Source: Prosthecobacter sp.
Lineage (GTDB): Bacteria > Verrucomicrobiota > Verrucomicrobiia > Verrucomicrobiales > Verrucomicrobiaceae
Direction: 5' to 3'
NCBI RefSeq assembly: GCF_034366625.1
Contig: NZ_JAXMIH010000006.1
Coordinates: 1,054,001-1,118,000 of the forward strand
DNA: 64,000 nucleotides
Shown here one piece after another: positions 25,582 through 36,767 of the stretch. Position numbers and translations under genes: made by a program. Numbering within the stretch: the stretch's first letter is position 1; each line of letters opens with the position of its first letter. The notes beneath the pieces are model-generated. The model saw nothing but the letters and a program-made list of their open reading frames with translations, was not told the DNA's origin and did not search any database.

Positions 25582-28500
25582 ATGTGCCGTCTCCTCCTTT
25601 TCCTCGTCTCCACATCCAGTGTCTTTGCGCAGCCCCTCCTCGTCGAAAACGGCCAGCCTCGTGCCGAAATCATCATCTCGGAAACGCCCACGCGCATGCA
25701 GCGTGTCGCCGCGCATGAGTTTCGCATGCAGATCGAGAAGATCAGCGGCGCGCGGCTGCCCATCGTTACGCAGCCGAGCGGACAGGCGGTGAAGGTGTTC
25801 ATCGGCGCGAGTAAGTCGTGCCCGGTGAACGCGGAGGCACTCAAGGAGGGCGCGTATCGCATCGCCACGGGTGCGGACTGGATGGCGCTCGTCGGTGATG
25901 ACAGCGATTTCACGATCACGGAACCGTTTGCGAAGCACAATGGCGACATCCCGCGTGCGCAGGAGGAATGGCATCAGCTCACGCACTCGACATGGAGCCT
26001 GCACTCGGCCGGTTTGTATAAAAACAGGCTGCGACTGCCCGGCGACATCGGAAAGCCCGACGGCGTGCCGACGGCGAAGAACGAGTTCCTCGACGTGTGG
26101 GGCATCGACGAGCGCGGCAGCTTCAATGCGGTGTGCGGCTTCCTGCAAAAGCTCGGCGCGCGCTGGTATCTGCCGGGTGAACTCGGTGAGGTGCTGCCCT
26201 CGCTGAAGACCATCGAGCTGCCAAAGCTCGAAGAGACGGTGCGACCAGATTTCTCGCTGCGGCAGTTCAACTTCCGCTTCAGCATCGTCGGCTGGGAGAC
26301 GGCGCTGTGGACGATGCGCCTCGGCATGCGCAACGACGAGCGCCTCATGGTCGCGCATGGCATGGACACGATGACGGGCAATGACGCCACCTTCGCCGCG
26401 CACCCGGAGTGGTTCGCGCTCTACGGCGGCAAGCGCGACTACCGCCCCGGCGACAGCAAGAACCAGCTCTGCTACTCGAACGACGAACTCTTCCGCGAGA
26501 CCGTGCGCTTCGCCCGCGAGACGCTCGACCACTATCCCTTTGAAAGCGTTTCCATCATGCCGCCGGACGGCTACACGGCCATCTGCCAGTGCGAGAAGTG
26601 CAAGGGCAAGGACTCTCCCGAGCGCAATGAGCGCGGCCTGCTCAGCGACTATGTATGGGACTTCGTCAATCGTGTGGCCAAAGAGGTCGGCAAGACGCAT
26701 CCCACCAAAAAGATCCTCAACTGCGCCTACGGCGTTTACACACTGCCGCCGCTGAAGATCGACAAACTGGAGCCGAATGTGGTCGTCGGCATCGTCGGTG
26801 GTCGCAGTCCGGTTTACAAAGGCCGCCGCAAGGCGAACGACGAATCGTCACCCGAGGCGCTGCGTGCCGCGTGGGCGGCGAAGAGCGCGAATCCGATCTT
26901 TATCTTCGAGAACTACCCGTTCACGGATCGCGGCTGGTATCTGCCATCATTCGTGCCACATGCGCTGGGCGACACGATCAATGCCACGAAGGGCGTCTCC
27001 AGCGGCGAGGACATCTGGCTCACCGTGCGGCAGGATTTCGACAAAGTCGGCATCGGCTTCAATCACTTCCAGGTCTATTTCACCGCCCGTGCCTACTGGG
27101 GAGGCAAGGCCTACGACGCCGACGCCACGCTGCGCGAATATTGCCGTCTCTTCTACGGCCCCGCCGAGCAGCAGATGCTCGCCTTCTTCAACCACTGCGA
27201 GCAGCACTACGCCGCGATGGATGAGGACAAGGCGAAGGCGGATGAGGCGCTCGCGCTCTTCGAGAAGGCCAAGGCCAAAGTCAGTAGCGGAAGTCGTGAG
27301 ACTTCCGACGCTTTGGAAGACTCACGTCTTCCTCTACAAACCTATGCGGCTCGCATCGCCCTCATCGACGACTATCTCAAAGGCCTGCGCATGAAATCGC
27401 AGCAGCTCGGTCAGAAACGCGGCCCCGTGCCATTCGTGCGCCTCGTGGGCGACGCGAAGGACGTCGTCATTGATGGCAAACTCGATGACGAATACTGGCA
27501 AAAGTGCCCCACCGCCGCCACCGGCCGTCTGCGCGAGTTGCAAACCGGACGCGCGCCCACCTTTGGCACCACCTTCAAAGCCGGCTGGCAGGGGAATAGC
27601 GTCTGCTTTGCGGTTCGTTGCGATGAACGCCGTGGCGAGAAGCTCAATATCGCCGCCACCCGTGAGGACGATCAAGCCATCTGGTATGGAGACGCCATCG
27701 AGATCGAACTCGCCACTGAAACGCACTCGTATTACTCCATCGCCATCAGTCCGAACGGCCACATCGTCGATCTCGACCGCGGTGCGCCACGCGGCCAGTG
27801 GTTCGGCTGGGATTCCAAGGCGGAGGTCGCCACGCACATCGCCGACGATCACTGGACCGTCGAGATCCGCATCCCCGTCACGCAGGATGAAAACGATCCG
27901 CTGCATCAGGTCATCGGCCGCAAACCGATCCAAACACTGCCGTGGCACATCAACCTCTGTCGCCAGCGCATTCGCGAAGACGGCCAGGAGCACAGCGCCT
28001 TCTCCCCCACCGGCATCGAGGGCTTCCACGAGCCGATGAAATTTGCGCACTTCTATGATGGACGCTCGCACGTCTTCGACGCCGATCCCAGCGTCACCGA
28101 CTTCGTCATCGGCTTCCGCGAAGCATCCCAGCAGCGCAAAGCCGCTGGCTTTCTCGCCATTGCCGAAGGCAAGCTCACCGACTTCCAAAAAGCCGCCGCG
28201 CTGGAGCAGGCCGCGTTTTACGACAAAGCGAACGCACCCGCGATCATCGAGCGCATTCCCATCGACCCCGTGAAAAAAGCCGCGCAGATGCAACACCTGC
28301 TCGCCACCTTCAAAGCGCCCGAAGTCATCGCTCAATTCGCCAGCGAAGACATCTCCCAATGGCCCTTTTGGAAACGCGGCGATGGCTTCCACGCCCGTGG
28401 CCGCGCTTACTCGATCACCAAAACCGGCGACAAAGCCGAAGCGGACCTGAAAGCCGCGCTCGAGTTCACCAGCGAACCGCGCACCCGCGACGCGATCCTG

Positions 28501-28767
28501 CTCCTCCAAGGCCAAAACCGCGAAAACAATCTCAAGAACGACGATGCGGCCCTCGAAGCCTACAACGCCATCATCGCCGACCGCAAACAGATCGGCGGTG
28601 CCGACGAGTTTGGTGCCCTGCAAGGCATCGCCCGTGTTTTGACTCGAAAAGGGCGCTTTGATGAGGCGCTGGCCGTTTTGGACCGCGCGAACCCCGACAA
28701 GCTCCAGGGCGTGTGGAAGACCAACATCATGAAATCCATCGAAGCGGTGAAGCAGGCGCGGAAATAG
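25582..28767 (+). CDS. DUF4838 protein with alpha-glucuronidase-like N-terminus and CBM9-like domain
   Basis: A 1061-residue secreted protein with signal peptide MCRLLLFLVSTSSVFA. The N-terminal AAHEFRMQIEKISGARLPI resembles the GH67-type N-terminal domain. The central part has CQCEKCKGKD and ILNCAYGVY, typical of DUF4838. About residues 630-760 form a CBM9-like domain (DGKLDDEYW, AVRCDERRG, YYSIAISPNGHIVDLDRG). The C-terminus is helical and TPR-like. This suggests a polysaccharide-acting enzyme. A REPIN-like double hairpin is inserted in frame at residues 568-586. The ATG at 25582 was chosen for the signal peptide; the frame is open from 25522. Confidence 0.85.
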   Translation: MCRLLLFLVSTSSVFAQPLLVENGQPRAEIIISETPTRMQRVAAHEFRMQIEKISGARLPIVTQPSGQAVKVFIGASKSCPVNAEALKEGAYRIATGADWMALVGDDSDFTITEPFAKHNGDIPRAQEEWHQLTHSTWSLHSAGLYKNRLRLPGDIGKPDGVPTAKNEFLDVWGIDERGSFNAVCGFLQKLGARWYLPGELGEVLPSLKTIELPKLEETVRPDFSLRQFNFRFSIVGWETALWTMRLGMRNDERLMVAHGMDTMTGNDATFAAHPEWFALYGGKRDYRPGDSKNQLCYSNDELFRETVRFARETLDHYPFESVSIMPPDGYTAICQCEKCKGKDSPERNERGLLSDYVWDFVNRVAKEVGKTHPTKKILNCAYGVYTLPPLKIDKLEPNVVVGIVGGRSPVYKGRRKANDESSPEALRAAWAAKSANPIFIFENYPFTDRGWYLPSFVPHALGDTINATKGVSSGEDIWLTVRQDFDKVGIGFNHFQVYFTARAYWGGKAYDADATLREYCRLFYGPAEQQMLAFFNHCEQHYAAMDEDKAKADEALALFEKAKAKVSSGSRETSDALEDSRLPLQTYAARIALIDDYLKGLRMKSQQLGQKRGPVPFVRLVGDAKDVVIDGKLDDEYWQKCPTAATGRLRELQTGRAPTFGTTFKAGWQGNSVCFAVRCDERRGEKLNIAATREDDQAIWYGDAIEIELATETHSYYSIAISPNGHIVDLDRGAPRGQWFGWDSKAEVATHIADDHWTVEIRIPVTQDENDPLHQVIGRKPIQTLPWHINLCRQRIREDGQEHSAFSPTGIEGFHEPMKFAHFYDGRSHVFDADPSVTDFVIGFREASQQRKAAGFLAIAEGKLTDFQKAAALEQAAFYDKANAPAIIERIPIDPVKKAAQMQHLLATFKAPEVIAQFASEDISQWPFWKRGDGFHARGRAYSITKTGDKAEADLKAALEFTSEPRTRDAILLLQGQNRENNLKNDDAALEAYNAIIADRKQIGGADEFGALQGIARVLTRKGRFDEALAVLDRANPDKLQGVWKTNIMKSIEAVKQARK
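27284..27337. repeat. REPIN-like double hairpin with GTAG ends, inside a coding region
   Basis: Two imperfect inverted 23-base arms (20/23 matched) lie around an 8-base spacer. Each arm is itself a hairpin: GGAAGTC-GTGA-GACTTCC on the left, GGAAGAC-TCAC-GTCTTCC on the right. Each carries a terminal GTAG tetranucleotide, GTAGC at the left end and, on the other strand, GTAGA at the right. This is the layout of REP doublets mobilised by RAYT (Y1) transposases in other bacteria. Together with its edges it adds about 18 residues (SSGSRETSDALEDSRLP) to the DUF4838 protein without breaking the frame. Confidence 0.75.
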
Positions 28768-28806
28768 TCCGACAGGTCGGCGCTGCCCGCGGCGTCTGAT
28801 TCTGGC

Positions 28807-30540
28807 ATGAAACGCTTCCTCCTGCTCCTCAGTGCCTCCGCTTTCGCTGCCGATGCGCCGACGCTTCACCCTAAAGCCTCAGCATTGACCTTCGCGCATC
28901 AAGGGCCGTTCGTGAGCACGGCAGATGGCGGTGTGCTGTGCATCGACTCCAAGACCGCACTCCGCAGCACAGATGAAGGTCGCACCTGGACGAACACGCC
29001 GCTGTTTGCAGAGCCTGCGAAGTTTACCGTGAGCAGCGAACGCGCCCTGCTGCGCACCCGTGAAGGCGTCGTCATCTCCGCATGGATGAATGGTGCGGAG
29101 CGCAAACAGCCCAAAGGCTGGCGCTGGGGCGAGAAGGATGTGAGCTGGAAGGAATTCGTGCTGCCCACCTACACCTGTCGCAGCACTGATGACGGCAAGA
29201 CGTGGGAGACGCCGGTGAAGCTCAGCGATCCGTGGTGCGGCTGCATTCACTCGCTCATTCAGATGAAAACCGGCCGCATCGTGCTCGTGGGGCAGGAAAT
29301 CATCCCGCAGTGGCGGCATGCGACGGTGATGTGGGTCTCGGACGATCTCGGCAAGACCTGGCAGCGCGGCGACATGCTCGATTACGGCATCGGCACGCAT
29401 GATCACGCAGGATCGCTCGAAGGCAGCGTCATCGAACGCAAGGACGGCTCGCTCTACCTGCTGCTGCGCACGGAGTCGGGCTTTTTGTGGGAAGCGACCT
29501 CGCGCGATGGCTTGAAGTGGGACGGTTTGAAGCAAACGGCGATCCATTCGGTGACCTGTTGCCCCCAGATGGCACGTTTGGCCGATGGCCGCATCGCGCT
29601 GCTGTGGAATGCACCACCGCGGCATGATCCGACGAGTGGTTCGAGCCGTGTGGAGCTATCTTTGGCTTTCTCCGACGATGAAACGGCCTCGTGGTCAAAA
29701 CCAGTCATCGTCGCGGCGAATTATGTGCCCGGAGGCCGCGTGTCCTACCCCTACCTCTACGAGCGCAAACCTGGCGAGCTCTGGATCACCACGATGCAGG
29801 GCGGCTTGCGGATGAAGATCAACACGGCCGATCTCGGCGCTGGTGAGATCCCTGTTTTCGTGCCACCACCCAAGGCGCAACCGAAGCCCGGCGGGATCAT
29901 CATGTTCGGCGATTCCACCACTGCGCCACGTGGCAACTTGAAAGTGTATGCTGAGCACGTGGAGACCGCTTTGCAGAGCATCGGCTCCTCGCTTGGCGTT
30001 CACAACGCAGGCATCCCCGGCAACACGACGGCGCAGGCTCGCAAACGTCTTCAAGAGGATGTGCTGCGCCATAAGCCACGCGTCGTAGTGATGCAGTTTG
30101 GCATCAACGACTCGGCGGTCGATGTCTGGCGCAAGCCACCGATGACCAGGCCGCGCGTCACACTGGAGAGTTTCATCGAAAATTACCGCGTCATGATCGC
30201 CGAAACGCAGAAGCAAGGCGCGAAAGTCATCCTCATGACCACCAATCCGCTGCGCTGGACCTCCAAGCTCCGCGAACTCTACGGCAAGCCGCCCTACAAC
30301 GCCGATGCCGAGGACGGTTTCGAGTCGCTGAATCTCGTCCGCTACAACGAGGCGCTCAGAAAACTCGCCACGGAACTGAAGGTGCCGCTCGTCGATGTTC
30401 ACGCTGCTTATCCGGCCTTCGCGGCCCAAAACAAAACGACCATTGAGGAGATGGTGGCCGATGGCATGCACCCTGGTGACTTGGGCCACCAGCTTGTTGC
30501 GGAGTTGCTTGTGCCTGCCATCCGTGATGCAGTCCGCTAA
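28807..30540 (+). CDS. Sialidase-like propeller fused to SGNH/GDSL hydrolase
   Basis: A 577-residue protein. The signal peptide (MKRFLLLLSASAFAADA) is followed by an Asp-box propeller (STDEGRTW, STDDGKTW, SDDLGKTW; about 20-350). From about residue 360 an SGNH hydrolase begins: block I IIMFGDSTTAP with the nucleophile Ser, AGIPGNTTAQA, FGINDSAVD (block III Asn), and the Asp-His pair in DGMHPGDLGH. The C-terminal domain should be an esterase, for example a carbohydrate deacetylase. The two-domain fusion suggests that glycosidic and ester linkages of one substrate are handled together. Confidence 0.85.
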   Translation: MKRFLLLLSASAFAADAPTLHPKASALTFAHQGPFVSTADGGVLCIDSKTALRSTDEGRTWTNTPLFAEPAKFTVSSERALLRTREGVVISAWMNGAERKQPKGWRWGEKDVSWKEFVLPTYTCRSTDDGKTWETPVKLSDPWCGCIHSLIQMKTGRIVLVGQEIIPQWRHATVMWVSDDLGKTWQRGDMLDYGIGTHDHAGSLEGSVIERKDGSLYLLLRTESGFLWEATSRDGLKWDGLKQTAIHSVTCCPQMARLADGRIALLWNAPPRHDPTSGSSRVELSLAFSDDETASWSKPVIVAANYVPGGRVSYPYLYERKPGELWITTMQGGLRMKINTADLGAGEIPVFVPPPKAQPKPGGIIMFGDSTTAPRGNLKVYAEHVETALQSIGSSLGVHNAGIPGNTTAQARKRLQEDVLRHKPRVVVMQFGINDSAVDVWRKPPMTRPRVTLESFIENYRVMIAETQKQGAKVILMTTNPLRWTSKLRELYGKPPYNADAEDGFESLNLVRYNEALRKLATELKVPLVDVHAAYPAFAAQNKTTIEEMVADGMHPGDLGHQLVAELLVPAIRDAVR

Positions 30541-30555
30541 TCATCCACATTTCCC

Positions 30556-31257
30556 ATGCGCCTTCTTGTCTTTCTCCTTCTCGCCCTCTCCATCCGTGCC
30601 GCCGAACCCGCCAAGATTGCCCCGGCGACAGAAACCGACGCCCGCCTGCACGCCGACGGCCAGGGCTGGAAGCTCGACAAGGCAAAGATCACCGATCCGA
30701 AGCTCCCGCGCGTGTTGCTCATCGGCGATTCCATCGTCGGCGGCTATCGCAAGGCCACCATCGCCGCGCTGGAGGGCAAGGCTTACGTCGATGTCTGGGC
30801 GAATCCGTATTGCCAGTCCGAGCACACAAACAAAGTGCTGGCCGATGTGCTCATGCACGGGCCGTATGACGTGGTGCATTTCAACATGGGCCTGCACGGC
30901 TGGCAGGAGGGCCGCATCAAGCCTGGAACCTACGAGCCGCTGACCAAAACCTACGTCGAGGTCATCAAGACGAAGCTGCCAAACGCCAAGCTCATCTGGG
31001 CCAGCAGCACGCCCGTCACCGTGAAGGACAAGCCCGCCAACCTCGATCCCGAAGTCAATCCCGTCATCATCGAGCACAACCGCATGGCGGCGAAGGTCAT
31101 GGCGGAGATGCAGGTGCCGGTGAATGATTTCTACAGCGTGCTCGTGGACCAACGCGCCCTCGCCCGTGGCGACCGCTTCCACTGGACCGCGCCGGCTTAC
31201 AGCTTGCTCGCCGACATGTGCATCGAGTCCATTCTCAAAGCGCTGCCGAAACGATAA
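30556..31257 (+). CDS. Secreted SGNH/GDSL-family hydrolase
   Basis: A 233-residue protein with a signal peptide ([18 protein letters not shown]). Block I is [14 protein letters not shown] (nucleophile Ser). FNMGLHGWQ stands at the block III position. The C-terminal [17 protein letters not shown] keeps a His but lacks the usual DxxHP spacing, so the Asp-His pair is unclear. It is probably a carbohydrate esterase. It starts 15 bases after the sialidase-SGNH fusion gene and is likely in the same transcript. Confidence 0.78.
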   Translation: MRLLVFLLLALSIRAAEPAKIAPATETDARLHADGQGWKLDKAKITDPKLPRVLLIGDSIVGGYRKATIAALEGKAYVDVWANPYCQSEHTNKVLADVLMHGPYDVVHFNMGLHGWQEGRIKPGTYEPLTKTYVEVIKTKLPNAKLIWASSTPVTVKDKPANLDPEVNPVIIEHNRMAAKVMAEMQVPVNDFYSVLVDQRALARGDRFHWTAPAYSLLADMCIESILKALPKR

Positions 31258-31296
31258 CGCAGCAAGAAGGCTGCTTCCGTGGCTGTTCAGTGGCGC

Positions 31297-32703
31297 ATGA
31301 AACTCATCGCCGTTCTTCTTCTTCTTTCGACAGCCTGCTACGCCGAAATCTACCATGCCCAGGGTGAGATGGCCGGTGAAGTCACGGCGACCTCGGTCTT
31401 CCTTCAGAGCCGCCTCACGGTGATTCCGGGGCCGGTGCTTGATGAAAACGGCGATGTGCCAGGAAAAGAAGGCACCGCGTATTTTGAGTGGAGTGAGTCG
31501 GCGGATTTCGCCCAGCCGACACGCAGCAAGTGGTCCGAGGTTAAGGCGGATCGCGACTTCATCGTCCGCAGCGGTGTCAGCAGGCTCAAACCCGGCACGC
31601 TTTATCACTACCGCCTCGTTTTCGGCGAAACTCGTGAAACCGCCAAGCCCGGTCCCACGCGCAGCTTCAAGACGCTGAGCGAAAGCGGTCCCCTGAGCTT
31701 CTGCATGGGCAGTTGCATGAACTACCACGCCTTCATGCACGGCAAAGCCAACGGCGGCGGCCCTGTGACGGCGACGGAGGAGGACAAGCAGCTTGGCTAT
31801 CCCTCTTTTGCCGCCATGGCGGCCTTGAAGCCCGATTTCTTCATCGGCACGGGCGACATCGTCTATTACGATCATCCCGCGAAACCTGCGGCACAGACGC
31901 TGCCGGAGCTGCGGAAGAAATGGCACGAGCAGTTCCGCTTTCCGCGCATGATCGAGTTCTTTGCCCACACACCGGCTTTTTGGTCCAAAGACGATCACGA
32001 CTTCCGCTTCAACGACGCCGATCTCCGTGGCGAAAAGCTCCCAGCACCGACCACGGGCATCGAAATCTTCCGCGAGCAGATGCCTATCTTCGATGAAGAG
32101 GACCGCACCACGCCCACCTATCGCACGCATCGCGTTCACAAGCATTTGCAGCTCTGGTTTGTCGAAGGACGCGACTTTCGCTCGCCGAACAAAATGCCCG
32201 ACGGTCCTGAAAAGACGATCTGGGGCCGCGAACAGCGCGAGTGGCTGCAAACGACGCTCAAAGCCAGCGATGCCGCGTGGAAGGTCATCATCACCCCCAC
32301 GCCAATGGTCGGGCCGGATCGCAACAGCAAGACGGACAACCACACCAATCTCGCGGGCTTCAAACACGAGGCGGACAGCTTTTTCCAATGGCTGCGGGAC
32401 AACGGCCTGAACAACGTCCTCACCTTTTGCGGTGACAGGCATTGGCAATACCACAGCATCCATCCGCTCGGCGTGGAGGAGTTTTCCGTTGGTGCTTTGA
32501 ATGACGAAAATGCCATCCGTGGCGAAAAACCCGGCGGCCCGAAGACCACGGACCCCGAGGGCAAGATCAAGCAGCCCTACATCTACAAGGAGCCGACAGG
32601 CGGCTTCCTGCATGTCACGGTTAATGACGAGGCCCAGCTCGTGCTGGAGCATCGCGACGATCACGGCGAGGTGCTGAATTCGGTGACGAAGACAGTGCCT
32701 TGA
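31297..32703 (+). CDS. PhoD-like secreted alkaline phosphatase/phosphodiesterase family
   Basis: A 468-residue protein with a signal peptide (MKLIAVLLLLSTACYA). A fibronectin-like N-terminal domain contains LKPGTLYHYRLVFGE. The metallophosphatase core has GSCMNYHAF, IGTGDIVYYDH, SKDDHDFRFNDADL and CGDRHWQYHS, the metal-binding motifs of PhoD-type enzymes. It probably releases phosphate from an organic ester in the periplasm. It is the last of the five co-directional secreted genes. The ATG at 31297 was preferred over 31279 for the signal peptide. Confidence 0.85.
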   Translation: MKLIAVLLLLSTACYAEIYHAQGEMAGEVTATSVFLQSRLTVIPGPVLDENGDVPGKEGTAYFEWSESADFAQPTRSKWSEVKADRDFIVRSGVSRLKPGTLYHYRLVFGETRETAKPGPTRSFKTLSESGPLSFCMGSCMNYHAFMHGKANGGGPVTATEEDKQLGYPSFAAMAALKPDFFIGTGDIVYYDHPAKPAAQTLPELRKKWHEQFRFPRMIEFFAHTPAFWSKDDHDFRFNDADLRGEKLPAPTTGIEIFREQMPIFDEEDRTTPTYRTHRVHKHLQLWFVEGRDFRSPNKMPDGPEKTIWGREQREWLQTTLKASDAAWKVIITPTPMVGPDRNSKTDNHTNLAGFKHEADSFFQWLRDNGLNNVLTFCGDRHWQYHSIHPLGVEEFSVGALNDENAIRGEKPGGPKTTDPEGKIKQPYIYKEPTGGFLHVTVNDEAQLVLEHRDDHGEVLNSVTKTVP

Positions 32704-32716
32704 GGCGGGCAGATTC

Positions 32717-35132
<2,416 letters not shown>

Positions 35133-35154
35133 GAGAGGTCTGAACGCATGGGTG

Positions 35155-35182
35155 TCTCTACTCGAACTTGATCGAGTAGAGA
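35155..35182. terminator. Possible bidirectional terminator hairpin
   Basis: A perfect 11-bp inverted repeat (35155-35165 and 35172-35182, TCTCTACTCGA paired with TCGAGTAGAGA) has a six-base loop. It lies between the converging icd and GH-like genes and includes the last codons and stop of the latter. There is no T-run on either side, so intrinsic termination is only plausible. Confidence 0.42.
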
Positions 35183-36693
35183 TCCGCGTCTTTGAGCGCA
35201 AAACGCAACCTGACCGGCTTTCCGGCGAGTGAACTGACGTCGCTGCCGTTTTTCCACACGACGGTGCGCTCGATGGCATCGCCGAAATGCTCTTCGGAGT
35301 CTTCCAAGGAGAATCCGGGCATCACTTTACCAGTCGCATCCTGAATCTCGACACGCACGCCACCGGCGGCGGAGGTGGCGAAGTTTATCGTGAGCTTCTT
35401 GCCGGTGAAGGTGAGCGGTTTGGTGATGAGTTCGCCGCCTTTCATTGGCGCGTGGATGGAAACGAAGCCGTCGAGGCGCAGCGTGTGGCGGCGCAGTTCG
35501 CTGCTGGTGCCGGTCCAGTAGTTTTCACCTGCGTAGAGCGAGAGTTCATTCGGTGCGCCCTCGAGTGCGGATTTGGTCTCGACCAGATGCCAGGCGATGT
35601 ATTGCTGCCCGTAGTTCCAGGAGCCGGGACGTTCGATGCCGGGCGGCAAGAAGGCTTCGTTCCAGCGCTTGAACGCCACACCATCGCGGCTGGCCATGAA
35701 GAGGCCCTCGGTGATCGCCGTGCCGTAGCGCTGGTTGGCTTTCGCACGCCATTCGCGGTGCTCGTGCTCCGGCAGCGCACGCATGCTCTCCGACCAGCCG
35801 CGCTCGATGTAGCGCGTGGGAAAGCCGACCAGCAAATGCGGCGCGCGATGGTAGGGCTTCACCTGGTTTGTGTAGAGCTGCTCGCTCGGAGAATCGACGT
35901 AGCTCAGATCGTGCTGATTTTCCCAATGGAGGAAGTCTTTCGATGTGGCCGTGCGGATGGCGCGATCACCGGAGGGCTTCCAGTTCTTTTCGTCTGTCGT
36001 GCCACCGGTGAAATAACGCCAGTAGGCGCGATACACGCCGCTATTCGCATCCCAGAAGGCGAGATTCTGCGAATCAAAGGCTCCATCGGTGATCACCGGC
36101 GTCTCCTGCATCGGCGACCAGTGCAAACCGTCCGCGGACTGGAAGGCGAGCAGACCTTTGGGTGAACCCGAGCGCACGATGGCCTTGTAGCGTGATTCTG
36201 GCTTCGCGGCGGGATTGTCGTCCTTGAAGATCGCGATGTGGCCGGGGTCGGGATTCGCCGCGCCCATCTTTCCTGGAGAGAGGACGATGTTGTTGGCCTT
36301 CGAGCCGTTGAACTCGAACAAACCCAGCTCCGGCTTGCGCCAATGAATGCCGTCATCGCTCTCCGCGTAGCAGGTGAAGAGCGGATGCTCGCCCGTGTTC
36401 ACTTTTCCCGGCGGTGTGACGGTGAGCTGCCACGCCTTGTAATACATGCGGTATTTGTCGCCGTCTTTAAAGACGCTGTGATAACCCGTGCCGCTGCCCT
36501 CCCACGGCATGTCATGCTTGATGGCGATCTCCTGCGGCTGTGGATGATGCAGGCGCTGTTCCGCCTTGCCGGTCATCTTCTCGATCAAGAAGTCATCCAC
36601 AAACAATTCACGACGCGAACCGATGTCGATGGGATCGGCGGCGAAGAGGAAAGACGAAACCGCCAGGAAGAGGACGAGAACGGAAGATTTCAT
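35158..36693 (-). CDS. Secreted GH32/GH43-like beta-propeller protein
   Basis: A 511-residue protein with a signal peptide (MKSSVLVLFLAVSSFLFAA) then IDIGSRRELFVDDFLIEKM, the opening of a five-bladed-propeller family common in Planctomycetes and Verrucomicrobia. Repeating SDDGIHWRKPELG, SADGLHWSPM, TSKDFLHWEN and SRDGVAFKRW motifs fit propeller blades. A C-terminal jelly-roll-like region (GGVRVEIQDATGKVMPGF, LAGKPVRLRFALKDADLY) follows. It probably acts on a glycan; activity is unproven for the family. It is divergent from the ceramidase-like gene, with 74 bases between starts. Confidence 0.8.
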   Translation of the reverse strand: MKSSVLVLFLAVSSFLFAADPIDIGSRRELFVDDFLIEKMTGKAEQRLHHPQPQEIAIKHDMPWEGSGTGYHSVFKDGDKYRMYYKAWQLTVTPPGKVNTGEHPLFTCYAESDDGIHWRKPELGLFEFNGSKANNIVLSPGKMGAANPDPGHIAIFKDDNPAAKPESRYKAIVRSGSPKGLLAFQSADGLHWSPMQETPVITDGAFDSQNLAFWDANSGVYRAYWRYFTGGTTDEKNWKPSGDRAIRTATSKDFLHWENQHDLSYVDSPSEQLYTNQVKPYHRAPHLLVGFPTRYIERGWSESMRALPEHEHREWRAKANQRYGTAITEGLFMASRDGVAFKRWNEAFLPPGIERPGSWNYGQQYIAWHLVETKSALEGAPNELSLYAGENYWTGTSSELRRHTLRLDGFVSIHAPMKGGELITKPLTFTGKKLTINFATSAAGGVRVEIQDATGKVMPGFSLEDSEEHFGDAIERTVVWKNGSDVSSLAGKPVRLRFALKDADLYSIKFE

Positions 36694-36767
36694 GCGAAGC
36701 ACTACGAGAAGAGCGCTGGATTCTTTGCGCGTTGAAAGTTGGTCCCGTCAGGCACCTTTGATGTCGA

